A stretch of 64,000 nt of DNA from Dastarcus helophoroides (lineage: Eukaryota; Arthropoda; Insecta; Coleoptera; Bothrideridae): the NCBI GenBank assembly GCA_028583605.1, contig CM053328.1, positions 10,122,782 through 10,186,781 of the forward strand. The letters are read 5' to 3'. The notes under the pieces are model-generated. The model saw nothing but the letters and a program-made list of their open reading frames with translations, did no database searches and was not told the DNA's origin. A program made the position numbers and the translations under genes. Shown piece by piece: positions 12,257 through 23,505 of the stretch (position 1 is its first letter; each line of letters starts with the position of its first letter).

Positions 12257-12415
12257 TGTGGCCAGTTTGAGAGAGGCGCATCCAAGGGACGTTCCTCAGT
12301 TTCTCAACAAGGTTGGGTAGCTGAATGAATGACCAAGGACACCTCAATCACGGGGATAGCACAATGGGCCCGGAAAGGGTGGCCTAAGTGCTGGCCTAAA
12401 CTTTAGGTAACCTAC

Positions 12416-12440
12416 AACGATCCAGAATCCAGAATCCAGG
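12416..12440 (+). repeat. Heptamer 3' tail of the non-LTR element
   Basis: Three near-perfect units of a 7-bp motif (ATCCAGA) end the element, directly followed by AT-rich host DNA. Short tandem tails in place of poly(A) are known in I-type and related non-LTR elements, so this marks the 3' end of the insertion. Confidence 0.65.
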
Positions 12441-12441
12441 A

Positions 12442-13689
12442 AATCATGAAAATTTCGAGTTTTGTTAGTTTTTACTGTTTTTGCAAAATCTCGAGCTTAC
12501 ATAAAGTTAATATTTTGTCATTTCTTATTTAACTCAAAAATAATTGAAATTTTGAGGGACTACAATCAAAATTTAAAGAACACAAACTACAAGTAAAAGC
12601 GATAAAAAATTCAAAATTATATCAAAATAAAATTTCAAAAGTTCGTTTTTAAGTAAATGTGAAAGTCTTTGGCGCAAACATTTTATACATTTTTTATAAA
12701 TTTAAAACTTTTCCCTAAATGCCGAATTTTTTCTAAAAAAAATTGGATAACTAGGATTTCATTTCTATAAATTTTCGTTATTTGAAATTGAAACCTTTAA
12801 ATTGAAATTTAAGATTAAAATTATGGTAGTATTAAGGAAATTGCGAAATTTCAATCTTAAACAAGTCTGCAAATTTTAGAATGTTTTATAAATTTAAGGC
12901 TTTTTCCAAAATTTCAAATATTTTATGAAAACTTTGTATTCAAACTATGATCTAATTTTTGAAATTTTCAGAGTTCGAGCTACACTTTGGAAATTAAATA
13001 TTTGGGATTGAAATTATTAAAAAAATTAGCAAAATTTCGATTTCAAACATAAAATCCTTTACTCAAAAAAGTTTGGAATTTTTTTATAAATTCAAACTTT
13101 TACCAGAATTGTCAAATTTTTCCTTAAAATTTCGCATTAAAGCTGGTATTTTATTTTTGTAAATTTACATAGTTGAACCTGAAATTTGTAATTGAAAATT
13201 TGAGAGTAAAATCATATAACAAGTAAATGTCTCCAAATTTCCATTTGATTCATAAAGTTTTTAATCCGAATATTTTACAATTTTTTTATAAATTAAAAAA
13301 TTGTCTTGAAATGTCAAGTTTTTTCTGAAAACTTGGAATAAAACTAGGATTTAAAGTATTTGCGTTGTTTGAGCTTAAAATATTTAAATCGAACTTTTGT
13401 ATTTTTTTTTATTAATGTGAAGATTTATTTCTAAAATTCTAATGGAAGAATTCAAAAAAATTTTGAAAGGCCTAATAAATAAAAACAATATTAAACAAAA
13501 TCTCGAGTGTAACTCCGAAATGTTAGCGCTTTTCCATAATCTACGAATGTAGTCTTAAAGTTTCTACTTTTTCCAAAAATTTTAAAGTTGTTGTGAAATC
13601 TGGGGCTTAGAAGGTTTTCTCGAAATTTTGACTTTTTCCCCAAAATTCCGTTTTCACATTTAAACCGGATATGTTGAAACGCTGTGTGT
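12442..13689. repeat. AT-rich quasi-periodic DNA
   Basis: Mixed A-rich and T-rich phrases, recurring about every 200 bp with GAAATTTCAAAT..TTTTATAAATTTAAA..TTTTTCC-like order (for example near 12700, 12890, 13085 and 13290), suggest four diverged tandem units. No coding potential. Confidence 0.45.
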
Positions 13690-14285
13690 AGCGGGACATG
13701 AGAATGAAACTACCATTACTACTCGATTTTCAGGATAAACTGTATACGGATGAATTAATGCGAATCTCAAGCCACTTTGGAGAGGATTTTACAAGTCGGC
13801 AACACTGCACTGCTGGTGCGGCAGACTTACACGCATCATTGACAGAGATGACTGGAAAAGCATCTAGAAGAAGTGGGGAAGTACAGCATTGCCACTACTT
13901 CACGATGTTTCCCTAACACGCAAAGAGAAGCAGCACGAGATATACAATTTCGGATTGCGATAACGCAAAAAGCTGTACCGCCAGGATATCTTCAAGTTTT
14001 ACTATTTTCTGAAAACATCACCATACATAATATCATCGTTTTTAAGCAAAATGTATAGAAAGGTTCGGTCCCAATTAATTAAAATCTCTTCGAAAGCATT
14101 CTTTGGCTTATACTTTACATGTTAAAAATCGTAAGTTTGACATTGATTATTCTCGACGTTGGCACCAACACGGACCTTGATTTTTTTACGTATATAGATT
14201 ACACTGTTAGTAGCATCTGGCAAAAATTTTAATAACATTTATAGAAAAGCAATTAAGCTACCTTAAAAATAAAATACCGAGTTTT
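13690..14285 (+). repeat. Dispersed repeat C, copy 1
   Basis: This matches 41560-42370 in the same orientation. Shared blocks include TGCNAATCTCAA, AGATTTTACGAGTCG-like, CACTGCNCTGCT, TGCCACTACTTCA followed by TTTCCCTAACNN, and near the end TATAGATTACACTGTTAGTAGC against TATAGATAACACTGTTGGCAGC, followed by AAAAGCAATTAA. Open frames inside are short and do not hold across the two copies, so it is not a conserved gene. The element class is not known to me. Confidence 0.6.
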
Positions 14286-15904
14286 TCTTTAACTTTAATC
14301 CACTCGTAAAGGGTACCCCATTGAGAGGCCGCAGATGAATCCACTTAGCCATATAAAAAGCAAGGAACTTACAGAAGTTATGAGAGTATTCCTTCTCCGC
14401 CTGGACTTGTGCCTTTCACACTCCCCAGAAAAAAATTCTGGATGATGCACTTTTATTGAAAATATAAAATATTAGACTGCATTTTCCTGTGTAAATAATT
14501 CGAACTTTAATTTGACTTATCCCAAAATTGAGACGGTTAATCGGTTTCAAATCTTCAGAATAGTTAGGTACATAGTTAATGATATTATTCTTTATAACGG
14601 TGCAAAAATCTATAAGATTTTGTCAAAGAGGTCTATGGGACTACAACTATCATAACATTAAAGTTTTTATTATTACTGAAGTAAAAACTTGTTTAGACTG
14701 AGTTAAGCAAGCAGTTTTCACTTTTGTCGGCAGTCTCCACACTGCCTAATTTTTTTTCTAAAATTTAATTAAAGTCAGTCAATGGAAGTTGTTTTGAATT
14801 CAATATTATCAAGCATTGACGTTCATAATCTATGTTTGAGATTAAAAAAAAACGAAAATGAAAAGAGCATACTTCGTGGATATCACGTATTCATTTACTG
14901 AATATTATTGTCAATGCATGGAAACGTAATATAGTTTATTCCGGAAGAATTTATCAAAGCCCTTTAATGAAATCAAAACGTGAAATCTAGATGCAATGAA
15001 ATATATTAAAAGGGCAAAAAATGTAGTACGACAGGGGTTAAGAAAAGTCGTCGCTCGGGGCGGAATAAATTTCAAAAGCGGCTTCCAGACTCGGGCGCTG
15101 CCTTATCTAAATACATCATCATCTCCCTCATTACGCTCTAATGAGAAGAAATGATTAAAAAGATTAAGATCGGTGACCTAGAGCGATATTTTCACAAAAC
15201 AGACAAAAGATCTCAAATGCCTTCGTTATGTTCACCTATAAAAGGCGGCCCCTTTTCACCATTCTGCCCGCTGTGTCATCCTTTTGTCAGTTATACACTC
15301 GGTTTTCATTCAAATGCCTTTTGGTTATTTTGTTTTCAGCTGGCGGCGTTGTGTATTCCAGGAATCGTTAGCGTATTCTTTTTTTTTCCTGAACGAGGTG
15401 ACAGCCTGAAAAGTCATTTTTTAGACGGCCAGATAATTATATATTTTTGGGGGACGTACAAATTCTTTTGTTGTTTGTTTATGCGACCTTCTAATTAAAA
15501 TTTTAATCGCAGGGAAAAATTGTATCTTTCTAAAGATAAACATGTTATAATGAAGCGCAATTCTTGTTTAATTTAGCTTTATGCCAGAAATTTTTAATCT
15601 GATGCAACAAATACGAAAATACTTGGTTAAACCAAGAGTATACCCTAGAAGTACCAACCGTACTATCATATACAGTATTGTGCTGTACAGTGTGTCCCAG
15701 CGGATGTGAGCAGCAGATTTTAAAAAGTGACATTCTTCACTTTTGTTTTCTTAATGGAATGTTAATTGGCATAAAATTTCTCACTACTTTATCTACTTAA
15801 CAGACTTTGTATCTCCCCTAATAACGAAGTTACTGATGTTACTCCACGTCCACTGGAACATACTATAATTGAGGTCTGCAAACTATAAACTGTTGAAGAA
15901 ATAT
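14286..15904. other. Non-repetitive island with a mariner-like end
   Basis: Mixed composition with a G+C-richer part at about 15010-15480. The longest open frame (15151-15498) has no recognisable domain and is rich in F, C and P, as expected from chance. At 15684-15700 the string TACAGTGTGTCCCA looks like a mariner-type terminus (TACAGGGTGTCCCA). Its partner was not found. Otherwise I see nothing. Confidence 0.4.
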
Positions 15905-17205
15905 GATTGATTGTGATTGAGCTACATTTACGTTATACCAAAAGTTGATATTAACAGAGGTACACGGTGTCAAAATTGAAAAAAAAATTCGATTTTTTTC
16001 GTATAACTATGGAATGAATTGTAATATAGGCACGAAATTTGGAACAAAGGGGTTTCTTAAGTCGACAAACTCTAATTTGCTAACATATGACCAATAGCTG
16101 ATAGAGGGCGCTACCTGCGCTATCCTGCATAATTCTAAATCATCATCATTTTTTGTACACCCACATATATTACTTTTAAATACGTTATTTTATTTCCCTA
16201 TATGTTTTACGTAAAAGGGACGTACTTTCTAAAAGTTGATACGAGCAACCATTTCCAAGATATTTGCCTTTAAAGCTTGATGTGCCTTGGTTACTGAGAT
16301 ATTAAATTTTCGAAGTAGGCTTGAAAAAAAGGTAATCATAAGACAACTTTGAAAGTTATTTATGTGAAATATTACTTTGCTGATAATAGTTTTACCTAAA
16401 TTTTGAAAATCTCAATAAAGAAAATTTAAAAAATTAAGACGTAATTTATTTTCTAACATAGAGATGTGAGATATGATGTCTGAGTCTCACAAGAAAATTT
16501 TAATAGTCTATGTGGTAAAAGCAGATATTTAAAGATAAATTTTAATAAAAGCCAGCCAGATTTTTAATTGTTTACAATCCCTTTACATGAAAAAAGTCAT
16601 TTCCCAGATACTTATTTTTGAAAATAGATTTTGTTTTGGTATTTTATTTAAATTTGCTTTAGAAATTTAAAAAATATATGTAATAATAATGTCAGTAGAA
16701 TAATATTTGATATAAACTATTTTAGAGTCAGTTTTATTACTTTTATTTTGAAACCTTTTGCGAAAAATTCACATTTACATAACTTAAAATAAACGTAGGG
16801 TAAACTTTGAAGGCAAATATCTTGAAAACGGTTGCTTGTATCAACATTTAGAAAGTTTACCTTTTTCACGTAAAAAATGTAGTAAATAAAAATATCTATT
16901 TAAAATAAGTGTACATAAAGGCACAAAAAAGTTATGATGCTTTAGAATAATACAAGGTAGCGCAGGTAGCTCAGGTGGCGCCCTCTATAAGTTACTGGCA
17001 ATCTGTTAGCAAATTAGAATCTCTTGACCAAAGAAATGTGTTCATCAGTTAGGCGAAAAAAAATCACAATTTTTTCTTCAAATTTGACACCCTGTATATC
17101 TGTTAATATCAACTTTTGGTATAAGGTAAATGTGGCTAAATCACATTATTTTTATATAAAAAATCTACTCTTGGTCTATGTACATTACTTATGGTCTACT
17201 CTGTA
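15905..17205. mobile_element. Foldback element F, copy 2 (inverted, one end truncated)
   Basis: This is the same family as 6411-7793, but facing the other way: its left arm matches the reverse complement of copy 1's right arm (for example GCGCTATCCTGCATAATTC at 16115 against the complement of GAATTATGCAGGATAGCGC at 7509). The right end reads ATGGTCTACTCTGTA, the outer terminus. The left outer about 50-60 bp is missing, so the element is truncated there. Arms of about 600 bp pair with each other. No coding capacity. Confidence 0.75.
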
Positions 17206-18034
17206 TTATATTTCAGTTGTATCTTACGCTTTTATCCGGCACAAATTCAAATTTGAAATTTTTAGTTTTTACAAAAAATTGAAAAAACATTCAAAATAAC
17301 AAATTTGTCTCCCTGGCCAGTTATACTTTTTTCTTGATGTTTAGAGTATGAAATTCCAATAAAAATTTTTGGATAAATACTCGAAACCTATTTAAAATTC
17401 AATATTTTGGGAAAATCTAAGCAATAAAAATTAGAAATTTTCGTAGAAATTGAAAATTTTGATGTCTCGAGTAAGAATTTCAAGTTTTTTCAGGTGTTTT
17501 AATGTTTTTTCCAATTTTGAATTTACGATTTTAAATATTCATTTTTTTGCCCAAATTTTCAAAAATTGAAATACAAATTACGACAAAGGTTGCTCTAGAG
17601 CAACAACCTTTGTTGCGTTTTTTAATCTGTCTTAGTTTTTGAAGATAACCAAGGACCAGTCCGCTCCACTAAAACTAAATTTTCCACTTTCAAGTCGAAT
17701 TTTTCAATTTTGAATTTAAACTTTCGATTTTGTTTCTCAAATTTAAAAAAACATATTTTCCAAAACTTTGATTATAATTTCAAAATTAAAGTGTCGGATA
17801 GCCGAAGTTTAAGAATAAATGAAAATGTTGGGTAAAGTTTAAACAAAACTGACATTCAAATGTAAGGTTTAATGGAAAACTTTTGAAATTAAAATCGAAA
17901 AAAACTTGTAAAAATCTAATATGCAAATTTAAAAATTGAATGCCATAAGGCACAATTACACTTTTTTTGTGATACAAAAGTAAAAAAATGCAGGAGCTGC
18001 AAAAAAAATAGTTTCTATAAAAATAAATTAGTAA
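17206..18034. repeat. AT-rich low-complexity DNA
   Basis: A-rich and T-rich phrases in both orientations surround MITE copy a. No gene is recognised. The minus-strand open frame at 17786-18037 is a low-complexity translation. Confidence 0.45.
17583..17675. mobile_element. Foldback MITE M, copy a (internally deleted)
   Basis: It contains AAAGGTTGCTCT directly joined to its complement, then TTGTTGCGTTTTTTAATC, GAAGATAACCAAGGACCAG and CCACTAAAA. It belongs to the ten-copy family whose full form is two inverted arms of about 150 bp. In this copy the central stem and the CAGGGGACAAGATTTG block are deleted. Confidence 0.8.
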
Positions 18035-20200
18035 CAAAGTACGTTTATATTTTTACACCCTTTCCATAAAACAGGATTTTCCAAACGGTGTGGCGAGCCT
18101 CCCTAGAAGGGTGTAAAGAAATCATAAGGGGGGGAATCAATGTGTATTATAACTTTTTCAAAATTTCGGACATTATTACAAAATTTTTCTGTTCAAAACC
18201 TCGCTTTTCTTTTTAATTTGACTTCGAATATTGTAACTATAAAAATTTCAGTTATTAAGCTTTCGCTTTCTTTTTGAAATGCTGTTTTCGAAGGATTGAA
18301 TATTTTTTTTCAACTTTATTTCAGAATTAAGACTCTTTGTCCAAAATTTTGACGTTTTTAAAATCGTTGATTTTTTCTCAAATGTTGTTCGAAAAAAAAA
18401 TTGAAATACAAATCTTATCCCTTAAAACCAAAAAAGATTAAAAAACACAAGAAATGTTGCCCTAACGTGTTTCGATAGCCAAGCTATCATCTTCAGAGAG
18501 ATACTTTCAGAGATACTTGGTTTCAGGGGACAATATTTGTATCTGAATTTTTAAGGATAATCAAGGATCAGTCCGTTACACCAAAAAAATTGCAAAAATT
18601 CAGATTTTTTTCTAAAATATTGCTAATTTTTAAAAAAAGATTATTTTAAACACCTTATTTCGACATTTTCTTAAAATTTCGATTGTTTGTTAAATTCTTG
18701 ACATTTCACAATTCTGACTTCTTTAAAGATTTGACTTTAAAATTTCGACTTTTTAAGTCTCGACATTTTTTCAAAATTTCGGATTTCTTTGAAAATCTTG
18801 ACTATTCGAAGTTTAATATTTGCAACAAACTTACAAAAGATTGTCGACTTTTTTGAAAATATGGGTTTTTTCAAAGCTCGACATTTCTTCAAAATGTGGC
18901 TCTGACCATTTTTCAAGATTGTTACTTCTTTATGAAAATAAGGCCTTTTTCTGAAAATTTTGAATCTTAATAAAATTTTTCAAAATTTTAAATGCTTAAA
19001 ATTTTTCAAAATTTTGACTTCAAAATTCTTCAAATTTTTGCCATCTTTTTCCAAAATGTTACCCTTTTTAAAATTTTGGCTTTTAAAATGTTTTTCCTTT
19101 TTTCAAAATTTTTTGTCTTTCCAAATTTCATCTTCTCCCAAAATTTGAAACTTTTTTTCAAAATTCTCGAAGTAGGTAGATATGTTGAGAGCTCTATTTC
19201 TTTAAAACCTTAGAATTTTTGTGAAAATAATCCCATTTATTAAATTTTTGGGCTTTTTTCGAAAATTTGAAATATTTGAATTCTTTAACCATTTTTCCAT
19301 ATTTTGAATTTCTTTAAAATTATAAGATTTTTTCAAAATTTTCACTTTGTTAAAAAATTTGATTTCTTTCATGAAAATTTCCACATTTCTCAAAATTTTA
19401 CTTCTAATTCTCTTGACATTTTAAAAAAATTATGTATTTTTTCAAGATCTCAAAATTTTTTAAATTAAGTTATTTTAAATATATTGTTTTTTAAAAAGTT
19501 TCTAATTTTTTTGAAAATTGCACCGTTTTTTAAGGTTTTGAGATCTTAAGAAACTTAGTGATTTTTTTTTGAAAAATTCTTCGTCTTTTAAAGTTTTTGA
19601 CTATTTTTTAAAAATTTTGACTTTTTAAAAAGTATAATTTTTTGTGACAATTTCGAGTTTTCAAAATTTCGAATTTTATGAAATTTACAAAAAAATGTTT
19701 TTTGAAACTTGTTTTTTTTAGGTGTTATTAATATTTCGAGTTTTAAAATCACACTTTTTTTTCTAAATTTTGACATTTTGAAAATTGTGCTTTTTTGAAA
19801 ATTTTATCTTTAATGAAAATTTCAACACTTGTCGACATTTTTTGTTAAATTGAACTTTTTTTCAACGACTCATTTTTTGAAAATTTTGCTTTTTTAAATG
19901 TCTCGATATTTTTTAAAAATTTTTGAATTTTTAGGAAAATTTTAATTTTTTTTAAATTCTACCATTTTTTAATATTTTCGAATATTTTTCCATATTTCGA
20001 CCTTTTTAAAAAGCAGATTATAAAATTTTCAACGCATCAATGTTTTTTGAAAATTTTATTTTTTTTGAAAATTTTAACTTTTTATAAAAATTTCGACATT
20101 TTTTAAAATTTCGATGTTTTCAACGTTTTTTAACAGTCTGTCACTTTAAAATTTCGAATTCTCTAAAAAGTTTTGAATTGAAAATAAATAATCATCAAAC
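18035..20200. repeat. AT-rich tandem duplication, unit 1 (hAT-like left end)
   Basis: The unit starts with CCATAAAACAGGATTTTCC, a hAT-like CAGG..TTCC..AAC start at 18073, then GGTGTGGCGAGCCTCCCT and AAGGGGGG. The body is T-rich TTTTTCAAAATTTTGAC phrasing. It is repeated in the same orientation at 20205-22250, with shared landmarks such as ATCAATGTGTATTATAAC, ATTTGCAACAAA, CTCGACATTTCTTCAAAATG and AAGTAGGTAGATATGTTGAG. MITE copy b sits inside this unit and is absent from unit 2. Short open frames here are F/K/L-rich artefacts. Confidence 0.65.
18400..18589. mobile_element. Foldback MITE M, copy b
   Basis: The left arm carries TTGAAATACAAATCTTATCC, AACCAAAAAAGATT and GTTTCGATAGCCAAGC. The right arm is shortened to CTTGGTTTCAGGGGACAA and GATCAGTCCGTTACACC. 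At the same place in the duplicate unit (about 20740-20795) the MITE is missing, so it inserted after the duplication or was lost from the other unit. Confidence 0.85.
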
Positions 20201-20204
20201 ATAC

Positions 20205-22460
20205 GTTTGTATTTTTTTACTCTTTCCATAAAACAGGACTTCCCAACCGGTGTGATGCGTCTCCCTCGGAGGGTGTAAAGAAGTTATAAGGGGGGAATCA
20301 ATGTGTATTATAACTTTGTCAAAATTTCGACATTATTACAAAATTCTTCTGTTCAGAACCTCGCTTTTCTTTTTAATTTGACGAATATTGTAACTTTTTA
20401 TAAAAATTTCAGTTATTAAGCTTTCGGTCTCTTTCTGAAATGATGTTTTCGAAGGATTGAAATTTTTTTCTCAACTCGATGTGTATTCGGATAAATTATG
20501 ACTTTTTCAAAATTTCGACATTATTAAATAATTTTTGCTTCTGTTCAAAACTTCGAATGTGTTTTTAATTTGACTTCGAATATTGTAACTTTTTATAAAA
20601 ATTTGAGTTATTAAGCCTTCAGTTTTTTTTGAAATGTTGTTTTCGAAAGATTGAAATTTTTTTTCGATTTTATTTCAGAATCAGAATTTTTTGTCCAAAA
20701 TTTTGACCTTTTCAAAATCTTTGATTTTTGTCAAATTTTTAAAGTTGTTTGAAAATTTAAGAAAGTGTCAATAATGCAAGCTGGAACTCAGATTTTTTCT
20801 AAAATTTTGATTATTTTTGAAAAAAAAACTATTTTTGAAAATCTTATTTCGGCATTTTCTCAAAATTTCAGGTGTTTTTAAAATTCTTCTCATTTCATAG
20901 TTGTAACTTTTTTAATAGTTTTTGATTTTAAAATTTTGACTTTTTTAGATCTCAACATTTTTTCAAAATTTTGAATTTTTTTGAAAATCTCGACTAATTG
21001 AAATTTTAATATTTGCAACAAATTTTCAAAAACTTCGACAAGTTTTTAAAAATATTGATTTTTCTCGAGCTCAACATTTCTTCAAAATGTGGCTTTCTGA
21101 TATTTTCGACCATTTTTCAAAATTGTTACTTCTTTTTAAAAATCTGCACTTTCTATGAAAATTTTAAATGCTTATTAAAATTTTTCAAAATTTTGACTTT
21201 TAAAATGTTCAACCTTTCTTCAAAATTTGTCTATCTTTCCAAATTTTACCTTTTCCCAAAATTTGAAACTTTTTTCAAAATTCTGGAAGTAGGTAGATAT
21301 GTTGAGAGTTTAATTTTTTTTTAACTTAGAATCTTTGTAAAAATGGTACTTATTTATTAAATTTTTGAGCTTTTTTGAAAATTTGCTCTATCGCGTTTCG
21401 ATAGCCAAGCTATCATCTTCAGAGAGATACTGAAAGATGATAGCTTAGCTATCGAAACGCATTAGAGCAACCTTTGTTGTGTTTTTTAATCTTTCTTGGT
21501 TTCAGGGGATAAGTTTTGTATTTCAATTTTTGAAGTTCGTTCCACCAAAAAAAAAATTCTTTGACCATTTTTCAATATTTTGAAATTTTAAATTATACGA
21601 ATTTATTTTGAAATTTTGACTTTAAAATTCTAAATGTTTGAAAGATTTTAACTTTAAGATTTAAATTTTATTTTGAAATCTATAGCTTTTTTTCAAGGTT
21701 TCGCCTTTTTTCTTTGAAAATGTTACTTTTTAAAGGTCTCGACTATTTTCAAAATTTACCATTCATTTTCAGGATTTTCAAAATTGTTCAAAATTTTATA
21801 AAATTGTGCTTTTTTTTTGTTTTTGAATTTTTAGGAAACTTAGTTTTTTTTAATTCACTTTTTTTGAAATTCTTGACTATTTTTCAATATTTCGACTTTT
21901 TAAAAAGGCAGATTACTGATAAATTTTTTCAGAACTTTAATTTTTTTCAAAAACGTTGATTTTTCATTTAAAATTTTTATCGAAAATGAGACATTTTTTC
22001 ATTTTCAATGATTTCAAAATTTTGGAATTTTTTCAAAATTTTAACTTTTACTAACAGTTTCGACTCGTTAAAATTTTGACTTCTTTAAGAATTTAAAGTT
22101 TTTAAACATTTTGCCATATTTTTTGAATTTTTCGAATTGAAAGTTTCGGCTATTTTTTAAAAACTCGACATTTTTCAAAATTTGGACATTTTTTACAATT
22201 TCTACTATTTTCTAAGATTTATACTATTTTTTAAGATTTATACTTTTTTTGAAAACGTTAACCTTTTAAACTGCTCAGATTTGATTTGAGGATTTTTGTT
22301 GAAAAAACCTAAAGGACGATATGAATGGATTTTTTATACTAAGGGGCGAGGCACAACATGCCATAAAATAGTATAATTTTTTAGTTTAGTATATTTTTTA
22401 TCCCTTAGGTACTGTAAAAAATACTACAATATGCCTTAAATAGGTTGGAAACCCTATAGA
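20205..22460. repeat. AT-rich tandem duplication, unit 2
   Basis: The start (CCATAAAACAGGACTTCCC) and the order of landmarks match unit 1. Within this unit a block of about 200 bp is repeated again (20300-20475 and 20480-20690, both with GACATTATTA and GAATATTGTAACTTTTTATA). Near the right end TAGGTTGGAAACCCTA (22443-22458) resembles the inverted form of the left end, so the unit may be a 2.2 kb hAT-like non-autonomous element. MITE copy c is inside and is absent from unit 1. Confidence 0.6.
21385..21555. mobile_element. Foldback MITE M, copy c
   Basis: Left arm remnant GCTCTATCGCGTTTCGATAG, central GAGAGATACTGAAAGATGAT, right arm GCATTAGAGCAACCTTTGTT, TTTCTTGGTTTCAGGGGATA and GTTCCACCAAAA. 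The duplicated unit 1 at about 19268 reads GAAAATTTG then AATTCTTTAACC straight through, giving an apparent empty site. Confidence 0.85.
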
Positions 22461-23505
22461 CACTCCACGACTTAGCTACATAGCTTCAATATGAACTTTC
22501 GACTTTTCCTTTAAATTTTAACTTAAGCCCAAATTTTGACATTAATCTCGAAAAATTGGAAAAAAAAAACGAAAACTTCACCGCAAATTCAACATATACT
22601 TTTCCCTCAAAATAGCGATTATTTTTTATAGAAATGTTAAGTTTAATCCTGAAGTCTCAAAATTTTAACTTTATTCTGAAAGTACCGTCCTTTATCCCAA
22701 CATTTCGGAAAAAAGTTAAAAGATGGACTCTAAACCTGAACTTTGTACTTTTCTCTAAAAATTTTGAAACTTTATTTGACATCTTAAGTAGAATTTTAGA
22801 AGTTTCGACTTTAATCACCAAAGATCCATTTCAAATTTTGAATTTTTATTTTACCAAATCTTGAAAATGGTCAAAATTTTTAAAACAAACTAAAATTGCT
22901 AAAAAAAGTCGAAATTTTTAAAAGAGAAGCATTTTCCAAGTAATGTAGAAATTTTTAGAATTTCATAATTTTGAAAAAAGAATTTTTTTTTAAAAAGTGC
23001 AAATTTAAAACAACCAAATTTTCAAAGTGTCAAAAGTTGTACAAAAATTGAAATTGAAGACAAACAAGAATTTTCGAAACCGTCGAAATTATCAAAAAAT
23101 TAAAATTTTCAGATATCAAAATTTTGAAAAAAGTTTTAAAAATAAAAATCTTTAAAAGCTTCAACTTTTTAAAACGAAGTTTTCAAAAAAAATGAAATTC
23201 GTAAAAATAAGGAAATTTTGAGAAAAAGTTCGAGTTAAATTTTCTAAAAAAGTCCTAATCTTAAGAAAAGTCGTAATTTCGGAAAAAAATCGAAATTTTC
23301 AAGTAAGTTCAAATTTTTAAAAATATCAAAACATTTCGAGGAAAAACTTCACAAATTTTTACATTTTTCTTAAAATTGCTCATTCAAGAAGAAAGATCCA
23401 GAATTTCTTACTTTTAAGAATTTCGACTTTTTCCTCAAAATTTCGACTTTTTCTAAAAATTAATCAAAATTTTGACTTTCAATAGTTAGTACTTCGTTTC
23501 AAATG
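22461..23505. repeat. AT-rich DNA with orientation switch
   Basis: T-rich phrases up to about 22860 give way to A-rich phrases (AAAAAAGTCGAAATTTTTAA) from 22860 to 23400, then T-rich again. The switch suggests two inverted blocks or insertions. No gene. Confidence 0.45.

Larger units (their letters stand above)
9151..12441 (+). mobile_element. Non-LTR retrotransposon, DUF4780/APE/RT type, internally deleted
   Basis: A sharp rise in G+C at about 9150 and a return to AT-rich DNA after 12441 bound the element. In order it has a 5' UTR-like segment, ORF1 with a DUF4780-like domain, an ORF2 with APE endonuclease blocks, the N-terminal third of a reverse transcriptase, and a short 3' segment ending in a heptamer tail (three ATCCAGA-type units at 12417-12439). 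The RT catalytic centre and everything after it is missing, so RT is fused directly to the 3' UTR by internal deletion. Several stops and frameshifts make it non-functional. The order of domains and the tail are typical of I/Jockey-superfamily elements; I do not assign the clade. Confidence 0.85.

Noticed and set aside
15151..15498. A 115-codon open frame considered as a host gene.
   Set aside because: No recognisable motif and no splice or promoter signal that I can support. Phe/Cys-rich composition fits chance.
21385..21555. Canonical hammerhead ribozyme call for the MITE core.
   Set aside because: There is one extra base after CUGAAGA, copy c's right arm has a further A, and the palindrome offers a more stable competing fold. 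Kept only as a finding to test.
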